NCBI GenBank assembly: GCA_022013895.1
Contig: JAKLPK010000172.1
Coordinates: 1 to 43,859, forward strand
Origin: Cellulomonas sp.
Lineage (GTDB): Bacteria; Actinomycetota; Actinomycetes; Actinomycetales; Cellulomonadaceae
Reading direction: 5' to 3'
DNA length: 43,859 bases
Numbering within the stretch: position 1 is the first letter of the stretch; the number at the start of each line of letters is the position of its first letter. The translations under genes and the position numbers were made by a program. Below are positions 16,816-24,884 of the stretch, in pieces. The notes below the pieces were generated by a model. That model saw only the letters and a program-made list of their open reading frames with translations. It ran no database searches and was not told where the DNA came from.

Positions 16816-17862
16816 ATGACCCCTGCCACCCCGGCGTCGACGGCGACGCTGAGCATCGTCGTGCCGAGCTACAACGCAGCCGCCTACCTCGACCGGTGCC
16901 TCGGGACGGTCGTCCTGCCCGGTGTCGAGGATCTCGAGGTCATCGTGGTCGACGACGGCTCGACCGACACGACCGCCGCTGTCGCGCAGAAGTGGGTGGA
17001 CCGGCACCCGGGAGTCGTGCGTCTTGTCCGGCAGGCGAACGCGGGGCACGGCGGCGCCATCAACACCGGCCTGGCTGCGGCGCGCGGCCGGTTCCTCAAG
17101 GTCGTCGACTCCGACGACTGGCTCGACGTCGAGGCGTTCGGTCGGGTGCTCACCCGGTTGCGTGAGCTCGACGACGACATCGACATGATCGTGTCGAACT
17201 TCGTCTACGAGAAGGTCGACAAGCGCCGCAAGAAGGCCATGCGCTACCGCGGCGTGCTGCCCCAGGGGTGCGTGTTCGGCTGGGACGAGGTCGGCACGTT
17301 CGCCAAGTCGCAGTACATCCTCATGCACTCCCTGGTCTACCGGACCGACCTGCTGCGCGAGTGCGGGCTGGTGCTGCCCGAGCACACGTTCTACGTCGAC
17401 AACCTCTACGCGTACGTACCGCTCGCCCATGTCGAGCGGATGGTGTACCTCGACGAGGACCTCTACCGGTACTTCATCGGCCGCCCGGACCAGTCGGTCA
17501 ACGAACGCGTCATGATCGGGCGGCTCGACGAGCAGCTGCGGATCAACCGGATGATGGTCGAGCACGTGGGCCGGGTGCGGATGCAGCCCGGGGTGTCCGT
17601 GGGGTTGTGCCGGTACCTCGTCCACTACGCCGAGATCGTCTCCGCGGTGTCTTCTGTGCTGCTGGTGCGCGCCGGTACGCGCGAGGCGCTGGCCTGCAAG
17701 GACGCGTTCTGGGAGGAGCTGCGTGGCATCGACCCGTGGCTCTACCGCCGGCTGCGTCGCCGCTCGGTGCTGGGGCAGCTCACCAACCTTCCCGGGCGCC
17801 TCGGGCGCCGGACGACCGTCCTCGCGTACCACGCCGCGCAGCGGGCGGTGGGGTTCAACTAG
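16816..17862 (+). CDS. Glycosyltransferase family 2
   Basis: 348 aa. The GT-A fold is plain: SIVVPSYNAAAYLDRCL at about residues 14-30, VIVVDDGSTDTTA, NAGHGGAINTGLAAARG and the metal-binding VVDSDDWLD near residue 98. The C-terminal half has aromatic and basic helices but no membrane segment, unlike GtrB-type transferases. It probably adds a sugar from a nucleotide donor to a membrane or surface glycan. The single-base gap to the GtrA gene indicates joint translation. It is the last gene of the block; no strong terminator is visible after it. Confidence 0.9.
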   Translation: MTPATPASTATLSIVVPSYNAAAYLDRCLGTVVLPGVEDLEVIVVDDGSTDTTAAVAQKWVDRHPGVVRLVRQANAGHGGAINTGLAAARGRFLKVVDSDDWLDVEAFGRVLTRLRELDDDIDMIVSNFVYEKVDKRRKKAMRYRGVLPQGCVFGWDEVGTFAKSQYILMHSLVYRTDLLRECGLVLPEHTFYVDNLYAYVPLAHVERMVYLDEDLYRYFIGRPDQSVNERVMIGRLDEQLRINRMMVEHVGRVRMQPGVSVGLCRYLVHYAEIVSAVSSVLLVRAGTREALACKDAFWEELRGIDPWLYRRLRRRSVLGQLTNLPGRLGRRTTVLAYHAAQRAVGFN

Positions 17863-18435
17863 TCCGATCCCCGTGAGGTGGGGGCGGGACGGGCGCAGTC
17901 GTAGCGAGTCCACGGATGACGGGCCGCCCCATGCTCATGGGGTTGTCGACGGTCGCGGCGTCCTCGAACGTCAGGAGCCATCTGGCGGCAAGCCCCAGGA
18001 CGGTCCACCACCCGTGCACCTCGGCGGCGGGGGCCTGGGGATCTCCGCACCGCCTTCGCGAGACCCTCACCTGCGCGTCTGTTGGCGACCGGGTCCGGGC
18101 GTCCATGCAAGGGAGAAGCGATGTCGACCTTTGCCCGCTGATCCCCCGGCGGCGAGCTCTTCCTCAGACCGGTCGAGCACCTCGACGGTTGCCGATCCGT
18201 AGGTCAGAGGCATGGGGGCTCGCTGCCGTCGCACCGCGCGAGTTCACCTCCGTCCGCGCTTCGCGCTCGGCCTGGTCATCGGCATGAACGCGGGCTTGGG
18301 CGGCCACCCCCGGGCCCCTGTAGATAAGTAGAGCCCGGCGCGGCGAATACGCTGCATTCAGTGCATTGCTGCGCGTCCTACGTCCTGACTACTCTCGGTA
18401 TCGGTTGGATGTCTACAGCGAGGTAGCACAACGAA
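17863..18435. other. Gap of 573 bp without a supported gene
   Basis: No reading frame here has convincing homology or a good start. A tiny frame at 18121-18141 (MSTFAR) has a good ribosome site (AGGGAG) but stops after six codons, which could be the remnant of a truncated gene. A minus-strand frame at 17855-18106 (83 codons) has the plausible segment GWWTVLGLAARWLLTFEDAA but no recognised family. TGCATT occurs at 18353 and 18362 near the start of the catabolic block and may be part of its control region. Only short weak dyads are seen after the GT2 stop. Confidence 0.5.
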
Positions 18436-19698
18436 ATGAACGCGGTCGTGCAACGACTTGAAGCGGTCAAGGCTCTTCTCGACGGTGCGGAGGGCGTCAG
18501 GTTCCGCGAGACCTACTACGGGAAGTTCTTCTCGGGAGCGATGACCATCATCGACAACGAGGACTCCGGAACCCTGATCTTCAAGAATGGCATCGCCGTG
18601 GAGGCGGTGGCCGGCGAACCGGTGACGGGGGTGGACGTCGGGCTCTGGGGCACGGCCGAGTGCTGGGACCTGTGGGGCAAGTACCGCCGCAGCCTGACCA
18701 TTGTCAGTCAACAGCTCCGGCGGGAGAACCGCGCGGGTTTTCGGATCCTGGGCGAGACGTTGCGATTCCGCCAGAACAACAATGCCGTGGCGCAGCTCGG
18801 GCGGCTGTACTCCTACGTCCGTGACGGCGTCGAGCCGGGCTCCGACCTGCCGTCGAGGGACCCGGTGCCACCCACCCCGCGGGACGGACCGGTCGGGATC
18901 CGCGGTCTCTACGTCCGCGTGAACGGCATCAAGATCTACTGCGAGACCAACGACGGACCCGATGACCAGGCCACGGTCATCGCCCTGCACACCGCGGGGC
19001 GCGAGAACCGGCAGTACCACGGCCTGATGGAGGTCCTCGCCGACCGGTACCGCCTGATCTCGATCGACATGCCTGGTCACGGCAAGAGCTGGCCGCTGCC
19101 CGGCAACACCGTCATCGACAACTACCGGCAGTACGGCCAGTGGGTCTGGGACGTGATCACGGCGCTGGGCGTCCAGAACCCGATCGTCATCGGCTGCTCC
19201 ATGGCCGGGGGCATCACGTTCCACCTCGCCCAGAACTACCCGGTGCGCGCGATCGTCTGCATGCAGGGCTCCGACAACACCGAGGACGACATGGTCAATG
19301 GTGTCCTCGAAGGCCTTTTCCACCCCCACATCAGCCCGCAGCACTCCCACTACGAGTTCTCCGAATCGCTCATCGGCACCCGCACCCGCCAGGACCGGAT
19401 CGACTTCATCAACTGGGGCGTGCTGTGCGAGATCGGCAAGGTCAAGCAGGGGGACCTGACCGAGACCAGCACCTTCAACGTGAGCGACCGTATGGACGAG
19501 GTGACCTGCCCCGTCATGATCATCGAAGGAATCGACGACCAGGCGTACACCCCAGAGATGGCCGAGGAGTGCCTCTCCCGCCTCACCAACTGCGACAACA
19601 AGCGACTGAAGCTGCTCGAGGGCTACGGCCACTTCATCATCGTCGAGAACCCCGAGATCGTCGGCAAGCACCTCGACGAGTTCATCCGGTCGCTGTAG
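18436..19698 (+). CDS. Alpha/beta hydrolase with an extra N-terminal domain
   Basis: 420 aa. Residues 1-150 form a separate domain (RFRETYYGKFFSGAMTIID, GLWGTAECWDLWGKY) whose length and pattern loosely recall SCP2-like sterol-carrier domains; that assignment is weak. Residues 155-420 are an alpha/beta hydrolase: IALHTAGRENRQY near the oxyanion hole, IDMPGHGKSW, nucleophile Ser255 in GCSMAGG, acid Asp367 or Asp368 and His399 in GYGHF. Relatives include enol-lactone hydrolases and C-C bond hydrolases of aromatic catabolism. It opens a seven-gene run in one direction. ATG 18436 has only a distant GAGG, so its translation signal is weak. Confidence 0.85.
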   Translation: MNAVVQRLEAVKALLDGAEGVRFRETYYGKFFSGAMTIIDNEDSGTLIFKNGIAVEAVAGEPVTGVDVGLWGTAECWDLWGKYRRSLTIVSQQLRRENRAGFRILGETLRFRQNNNAVAQLGRLYSYVRDGVEPGSDLPSRDPVPPTPRDGPVGIRGLYVRVNGIKIYCETNDGPDDQATVIALHTAGRENRQYHGLMEVLADRYRLISIDMPGHGKSWPLPGNTVIDNYRQYGQWVWDVITALGVQNPIVIGCSMAGGITFHLAQNYPVRAIVCMQGSDNTEDDMVNGVLEGLFHPHISPQHSHYEFSESLIGTRTRQDRIDFINWGVLCEIGKVKQGDLTETSTFNVSDRMDEVTCPVMIIEGIDDQAYTPEMAEECLSRLTNCDNKRLKLLEGYGHFIIVENPEIVGKHLDEFIRSL

Positions 19699-19735
19699 CC
19701 ATGGTTTTCAACGACAGTTCAGGTAGTGAGGAAAG

Positions 19736-21169
19736 ATGACTACTGGAATCGTGCGCATCGGTGCGTACATCCCCTACTACTCGATCACACGGGAGGTCAT
19801 TGCCGCGGCCTGGGACGCCCGGCCGAGCCCGGGTGAGCGCAGCCTGTGCAACGCGGACGAGGACAGCGTGACGATGGCCGGCGAGGCCGCGGTGAACCTC
19901 CTGCGTGGCGTCGAGCGGGACACCGTGGACGGACTCTACTTCGCGTCCACTACCGCCCCCTACGTCGAGAAGTCGCACGCGACGCTGCTGGCGAAGGTGT
20001 GCGACCTGGCCGACACGGTGGACGTCTCCGACTTCGCGAACTGCACGCGGGCGGCCACGCAGGCAGTGCGGGCGGCCTTCAACGCCGTCGAGGCCTCCAG
20101 CGCCCGATCTGTGCTGGTGACCGCCGCGGACGCCCGCAACGGCTATCCGAAGTCTGCGCAGGAGCAGATGTTCGGTGACGCGGGGGCGGCGGTCCTGATC
20201 GGCGACACCGACGTCGTGGCGGAGATCGTGGCGTCGGTGTCGGTGAACAACGAGATCACCGACCTCTGGCGCAACCGGGAGGACGACTTCGTCCGCTCCG
20301 GCGAAGGCCGGTTCATCAAGGGCCACGGGTACACGAGCTCGCTGATCGGCGCGGTGAAGGCGCTCGTGGCCAAGGCGGGGATCTCGCTGGACGACGTGAC
20401 CACGTTCGTCCTGCCCACCCCGGGCCTGAAGGACCACCTGGGTGTGGCCAAGGCGCTGAAGGTGCCGGCGGAGAAGGTGCAGGACCCGCTGATGACCCTC
20501 GTCGGCGACTGCGGCACCGCGCAGCCGCTGCTCCTGCTGGCGGCGGCCCTCGGCACGGCCAGCGCCGGCGACCTCATCGTCTGGACCTCCTACGGCAACG
20601 GCGCGGACGCACTGCTGCTGCGGGTCACCGACCGGATCGCCGATCTGGCCAACCGCGACCAGATCGGCCACCTTCTGGCCAGCCGCCGACAGCTCGCGGG
20701 CTATCCCCGCTTCCTCTCGTTCCGCGGTCTGCTCGAGGCCCAGCCGGGTGAGCCGTACAAGATCACGCCGTCGACGACGGTCTACTGGCGCGACCGCAAC
20801 AGCATCTTGGCGCTCCACGGCGGCACGTGCCGCAAGTGCGGCCTCACGACCTTCCCGATCAACCGGATCTGCTTCGACTGCCATTCCAAGGACGAGTACG
20901 ACGAGGTGCGTCTCTACGACCAGCCGTTCTCCCTGTTCACCTATTCGGTCGACCAGCTCGCCGGCCGCAGCGACGACCCGATGATCGGCCAGGCCGTCGC
21001 GGAGGCGCCGGACGGGACCCGGATCTACCTGCTGATCACCGACTTCCGCTCCGAGGACATCGCCATCGGCATGCCCCTCGAAGCGACCTTCCGCAAGATG
21101 CACGAGCTCGGCGACTTCAAGAACTACTACTGGAAGCTCCGCCCGGTGCGGACCGGGAGGGGTGCGTGA
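19736..21169 (+). CDS. HMG-CoA-synthase-like (thiolase fold) protein fused to a DUF35 domain
   Basis: 477 aa. Residues 1-340 have the initiation-type thiolase fold of HMG-CoA synthase and KAS III: catalytic Cys103 in DFANCTRAATQA, a glutamate in MAGEAAVNLL, a likely histidine in GLKDHLGVAKAL and the nucleotide-pocket WTSYGNGADALLLR. Residues 360-477 are a DUF35 domain: a zinc ribbon with Cys365, Cys368, Cys379 and Cys382, then an OB fold. DUF35 proteins hold thiolase-fold enzymes together, as PhlB does for PhlA/PhlC and as in the archaeal thiolase/HMG-CoA synthase complex. Here the HMGCS-like and DUF35 parts are one chain and the thiolase is the next gene, overlapping by one base. The expected role is acyl transfer between CoA thioesters or to a carbon acceptor. 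Confidence 0.88.
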   Translation: MTTGIVRIGAYIPYYSITREVIAAAWDARPSPGERSLCNADEDSVTMAGEAAVNLLRGVERDTVDGLYFASTTAPYVEKSHATLLAKVCDLADTVDVSDFANCTRAATQAVRAAFNAVEASSARSVLVTAADARNGYPKSAQEQMFGDAGAAVLIGDTDVVAEIVASVSVNNEITDLWRNREDDFVRSGEGRFIKGHGYTSSLIGAVKALVAKAGISLDDVTTFVLPTPGLKDHLGVAKALKVPAEKVQDPLMTLVGDCGTAQPLLLLAAALGTASAGDLIVWTSYGNGADALLLRVTDRIADLANRDQIGHLLASRRQLAGYPRFLSFRGLLEAQPGEPYKITPSTTVYWRDRNSILALHGGTCRKCGLTTFPINRICFDCHSKDEYDEVRLYDQPFSLFTYSVDQLAGRSDDPMIGQAVAEAPDGTRIYLLITDFRSEDIAIGMPLEATFRKMHELGDFKNYYWKLRPVRTGRGA

Positions 21170-22353
21170 TGGCCATCAAGGACCAGGTCGCCATCGTCGG
21201 GATGGGTTGCACGAAGTTCGGCGAGCGGTGGGACAGCGGGATTCCCGACCTCATCATCGAGGCCGCCTACGAGGCGTTCGCGGACGCGCATGTGGCACCG
21301 GAGGACATCCAGGCCGTCTTCTTCGGGCAGGGTAACCAGCCCGCCGGCGGCACCGGGGGGACGCCCGTCGCCGACGCCCTCAAGATCACCGGTATCCCGA
21401 TGATGCGCAACGAGAACTTCTGCACCTCCGGGCACGTCGCCCTGATCCAGGCCTGCATGGCGGTCGCCTCGGGTGAGTTCGACGTGGTCATGGCGCTGGG
21501 TGTGGAGAAGCTCAAGGACACCGGGTTCGGTGGTCTGGGCGCCGGCCGCGGATGGAGCCCGGTGTACGAGACCAGGCGGACCGGGCCGGGCTCGTTCGCC
21601 ATGATCGCCTCGCGCTACTTCGAGAAGTACGGGTTGAGCCCCGACGAGGGCAAGCGCCTGATCGGGCAGATCGCCGTCAAGAACCACCACAACGGCATGT
21701 TCGCGCCCAAGGCCCACTTCCACCGGGAGGTGACGATCGAGGAGGTCCTCAAGGCCCCGATGATCGCCTACCCGCTCGGACTGCTCGACTGCTGCGGCAA
21801 CAGCGACGGCGGCGCCGCCGCCATCATCACCAGGACCGATCTGGCGGAGAAGTACACCGACGCCCCGATCCTCGTCAAGGGCTGGGGCATGGCGGTCGAC
21901 TCCATGCTGAGCCAGAGCCGGCCCCACTTCGAGTGGACCGGTTTCGAGGCCCTGCGCAAGTCCTCGGCGATGGCCTACGAGATGGCTGGCATCACGAACC
22001 CGCGCGAGGAGCTGGACCTGGCCGAGGTCCACGACTGCTTCACCAGCACCGAGATGATCATCTACGAGGACTTCGGGCTCAGCGCCCCGGGCAAGGCCGC
22101 GGACGACATCAGATCCGGGTTCTTCGAGCGGGACGGCGGGCTGCCGATCAACATCGACGGCGGGCTGAAGTGCTTCGGCCACCCCGTGGGGGCCAGTGGC
22201 ATCCGGATGACCTACGAGATCTACAAGCAGCTTCAGCACCGGGTCGACAACCCGGCCCGGCAGGTGGCGGGCGCGAAGCTCGGCCTGTCCCACACCTTCG
22301 GCGGATCACCGCAGGCCAGCGCCGTGCTGGTGCTCGGCAGCGAGAAGAACTGA
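21169..22353 (+). CDS. Thiolase, SCP2/PhlC type
   Basis: 394 aa. Thiolase fold with nucleophile Cys85 in NENFCTSGHVAL, His288 in EVHDCFT, His338 in GHPVGASG and His375 in LSHTFGGSPQAS. The last motif carries His where biosynthetic and degradative thiolases carry the second Cys, as in SCP2-type and archaeal DUF35-linked thiolases. The active cysteine is kept, unlike in the retro-aldolase Ltp2 relatives. Its start overlaps the stop of the HMGCS/DUF35 gene (TGATG), so the two products are probably made in equal amounts and form one complex. It could form or cleave a beta-keto bond; the substrate is unknown. Confidence 0.9.
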   Translation: MAIKDQVAIVGMGCTKFGERWDSGIPDLIIEAAYEAFADAHVAPEDIQAVFFGQGNQPAGGTGGTPVADALKITGIPMMRNENFCTSGHVALIQACMAVASGEFDVVMALGVEKLKDTGFGGLGAGRGWSPVYETRRTGPGSFAMIASRYFEKYGLSPDEGKRLIGQIAVKNHHNGMFAPKAHFHREVTIEEVLKAPMIAYPLGLLDCCGNSDGGAAAIITRTDLAEKYTDAPILVKGWGMAVDSMLSQSRPHFEWTGFEALRKSSAMAYEMAGITNPREELDLAEVHDCFTSTEMIIYEDFGLSAPGKAADDIRSGFFERDGGLPINIDGGLKCFGHPVGASGIRMTYEIYKQLQHRVDNPARQVAGAKLGLSHTFGGSPQASAVLVLGSEKN

Positions 22354-22364
22354 GGACCGGGACG

Positions 22365-23549
22365 ATGAGCGACGCGATGAAGGGCGTGAAGGTCCTCGAC
22401 CTCAGCCGAGTCCTGGCCGGGCCGTACTGCGCAGCCATCTTCGCCGATATGGGCGCGGAGGTGCTCAAGGTCGAGGAGCCGGGCCGCGGGGACGAGGCGC
22501 GGATGCTGCGCCCGTTCTCGGGCGGCGAGAGTGCGTACTACATCACCTTCAACCGCGGCAAGAAGGGGGTCACCCTCAACCTGAAGAAGGGCAAGGACCT
22601 CTTCCTGCGGCTCGTCGGCGATGCGGACATCCTGGTCGAGAACTTCCGGCCCGGGGTGATGGAACGCCTCGGCCTCGGCTACGAGGCCCTGCGCGAGATC
22701 AACCCCGGGCTGGTCTACGTCGCGATCTCTGGCTACGGCCAGACGGGACCGAACCGGCTCCTGCCCGGCTACGACCCGATCGCCCAGGCGATGAGCGGGA
22801 TCTGCAGCGTGACCGGCTGGCCCGACGCGGACCCGGTGCGCTGCGGTGCACCGGTCGGCGATGTGCTCGCCGGCCTCAACGCCGCCATCGGCGCACTGGC
22901 AGCGCTGCGGCACCGCGACCTCACCGGCCAGGGTCAGCTGGTCGACATCGCGCTCGTGGACTCCTCGGTGAGCGCGCTGTCGAGCCTCACCCAGGTGTAC
23001 CTCTCCGAGGGCAGGGTCCCGGCGCGTCAGGGCAACGGCACGGAGGCTGCCGCACCGGGCGGGTCCTGCCATGCCGCCGACGGTGTCGTGGTGTTCGCAG
23101 CGGGGAACGATCGCATGTGGCCGAAGCTCTGCGAGGTCATGGGGCGGCCGGAGCTGGCGACGGACCCGCGCTTCGTCTCCAACGCGCAGCGGGTTCAGCA
23201 CCGCGAGGAGCTCGCCGCACTCGTCGACGACTGGGCCTCGGCGTTCACGGTCGCCGAGGTCGTGGACAAGCTGAGATCGGCCGGGCTCCCGGCCGGACCG
23301 GTGCTCACCATCGACCAGGTTGTGGCGGACCCGCACCTGGCCGGTGCGCGAGACATGTTCGTCACGGTGGACCACCCGATCGCAGGTCCGGTGAGGATCA
23401 CGAACAGCGCGATCAAGATGTCGCTGACCCCCCCGAAGGCGCGTATCAGCTCACCGACCCTCGGCGAGCACAACAACGAGATCTACCAGGCCTCGTTGGG
23501 CCTCACGGAGAATGAGATCAATGCCCTCGCAGCCGATGGTGTGATCTAG
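22365..23549 (+). CDS. Family III CoA-transferase (CaiB/BaiF)
   Basis: 394 aa from ATG 22365, 11 nt after the thiolase stop with GAGGA upstream. The start gives the family N-terminus VKVLDLSRVLAGPYCAAIFA. Further motifs are DMGAEVLKVEEPGRGDEAR, NRGKKGVTLNL, VENFRPGVMERLG and YGQTGP. Catalytic aspartate is Asp166 in PVGDVLAGLNA. These enzymes move CoA between acids such as formate/oxalate, carnitine or succinate/benzylsuccinate. In this block it would activate a carboxylic acid before thiolysis. Classic beta-ketoadipate pathways use a two-subunit family I transferase instead, so its presence marks a different pathway. Confidence 0.93.
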   Translation: MSDAMKGVKVLDLSRVLAGPYCAAIFADMGAEVLKVEEPGRGDEARMLRPFSGGESAYYITFNRGKKGVTLNLKKGKDLFLRLVGDADILVENFRPGVMERLGLGYEALREINPGLVYVAISGYGQTGPNRLLPGYDPIAQAMSGICSVTGWPDADPVRCGAPVGDVLAGLNAAIGALAALRHRDLTGQGQLVDIALVDSSVSALSSLTQVYLSEGRVPARQGNGTEAAAPGGSCHAADGVVVFAAGNDRMWPKLCEVMGRPELATDPRFVSNAQRVQHREELAALVDDWASAFTVAEVVDKLRSAGLPAGPVLTIDQVVADPHLAGARDMFVTVDHPIAGPVRITNSAIKMSLTPPKARISSPTLGEHNNEIYQASLGLTENEINALAADGVI

Positions 23550-23599
23550 CTTCGAATTCTCCGCCAAGATCGATTTCACAAGGGAGTGAGAATCGCATC

Positions 23600-24865
23600 A
23601 TGAGTCAGATTCTGGAGAAGTCGCGCACTGAACCGATGTCCAAGGAGTCGCGGGTCACCCTGCTCCTGGTCGTCCTCGCCTGGATCGCGGCCTCGATGGG
23701 CAACGGGGCCTGGACCCAGAGCATCGTCGAGATCCGCGAGGAGTTCGGCATCGACTCCACCACCATCGGCTACATCAACTCCACCTTCATGCTCGGCGGC
23801 GCCCTCGGGAGCTTCCTCATCCCCGTGGTCGCCGACCGGTTCGGCCGCCGCTGGGGCATGTTCATCTGCGTCGCGATGGCGACCGTCGGGTGCTTCTTCG
23901 TCGGCATCGCAGCTGCTCTGCCGCTGCTCGTGCTGGCCCGTTTCATCTCGGTCGCAGGTCAGAGCGCCGAGTGGTCGATCGGATCGGCTCACCTGTCCGA
24001 GAGCGTCCCGGCGGGCAAACGCGGGATGGCGATGGGCGTCCAGCAGATGGGAAGTCCCATCTCGACCTTCTTGGTGGCCGCGGCGATCGCCGTCCTCGCC
24101 GCGAGCGGGTTCGGCTGGCGGTACAACTTCTTCCTCTGCGCGATCCCCATCGTCCTGGTCATCTTCATCCTGATCTTCGTCAAGGAGAGCGCGCACTGGC
24201 GCGCGAGCCGGGAGCAGCACCGGACCGATTCCTCCGAACAACCCAAGGTCTCATGGCGCCAGATGTTCCGGCCCGAGTACCGGAAGTTCACGCTGTTCGC
24301 CATCGCGCTCCACGTCGGCGGCGGGATCTGGGCCCAGACCAATGGCATCTGGTTCACCACCGGGATGCGCCAGGACTTCGGTATGGACGCGGTGCAGGGC
24401 GCCAAGATCACGTCGTGGATGTGGTTCATCGGAATCTTCGGCTACTTCTTCGCAGGTCGGATCTCCGACTGGATCGGACGCAAGAGGGCGTTCCTGCTGA
24501 TGATCTCGACCCTGGTGATCGGCGTCGGGGCCGTCAACCTGCTCCTGGTGACGAGCACGACGTCCACCTGGCTGCTCTGGGGGTCGGTGGCGGTGTGGGG
24601 CTTCGGCCTCGGAGCCCACTCGGTGATGATCGCGGTGTCCAGCGAGGTCTTCCCGTCCTACCTGCGCGCGGCTGGTATCGGCCTGGCGATCGGGATCGGC
24701 CGGTTGGCCGTGGTGGCGACGCAGCCCCTGATCGGCTCGCTCGTGGACCGCATGTGGGTCTGCACGATCCTCCTGCTCATCGCCCTGGTGTACGCGCTGG
24801 TACTGATTCCGGTGTTCCGGATGCCGGAGACCGCGAACAAGCAGCTCGAAGACATCGTCAGCTAG
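23600..24865 (+). CDS. Major facilitator superfamily transporter
   Basis: 421 aa with about twelve membrane segments. MFS signatures: DRFGRRWGM after segment 2, GKRGMAMGVQQMG after segment 4 and DWIGRKRAF after segment 8. A charged loop of about 35 residues separates the halves. The look is that of aromatic-acid/H+ symporters and sugar-acid carriers. GGGAGTGAG precedes the ATG by 9 nt; a second ATG at 23636 is possible. Placed between the CoA-transferase and the cycloisomerase-like gene, it most likely imports the acid that the block degrades. Confidence 0.9.
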   Translation: MSQILEKSRTEPMSKESRVTLLLVVLAWIAASMGNGAWTQSIVEIREEFGIDSTTIGYINSTFMLGGALGSFLIPVVADRFGRRWGMFICVAMATVGCFFVGIAAALPLLVLARFISVAGQSAEWSIGSAHLSESVPAGKRGMAMGVQQMGSPISTFLVAAAIAVLAASGFGWRYNFFLCAIPIVLVIFILIFVKESAHWRASREQHRTDSSEQPKVSWRQMFRPEYRKFTLFAIALHVGGGIWAQTNGIWFTTGMRQDFGMDAVQGAKITSWMWFIGIFGYFFAGRISDWIGRKRAFLLMISTLVIGVGAVNLLLVTSTTSTWLLWGSVAVWGFGLGAHSVMIAVSSEVFPSYLRAAGIGLAIGIGRLAVVATQPLIGSLVDRMWVCTILLLIALVYALVLIPVFRMPETANKQLEDIVS

Positions 24866-24884
24866 CGCTCCGGAGGAGAGCCGC

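Noticed and set aside
13596-16856. Minus-strand open frame of 1086 codons
   Set aside because: Antisense to the third GH3 gene and the GtrA-like gene, low-complexity composition and no recognisable domain.
17869-17883. Terminator after the GT2 gene
   Set aside because: Only a 4-bp CCCC/GGGG stem is visible, too weak to call.
17855-18106. 83-codon minus-strand frame in the gap
   Set aside because: One segment looks protein-like, but no family is recognised and the start and end lack support, so it is noted only in the gap entry.
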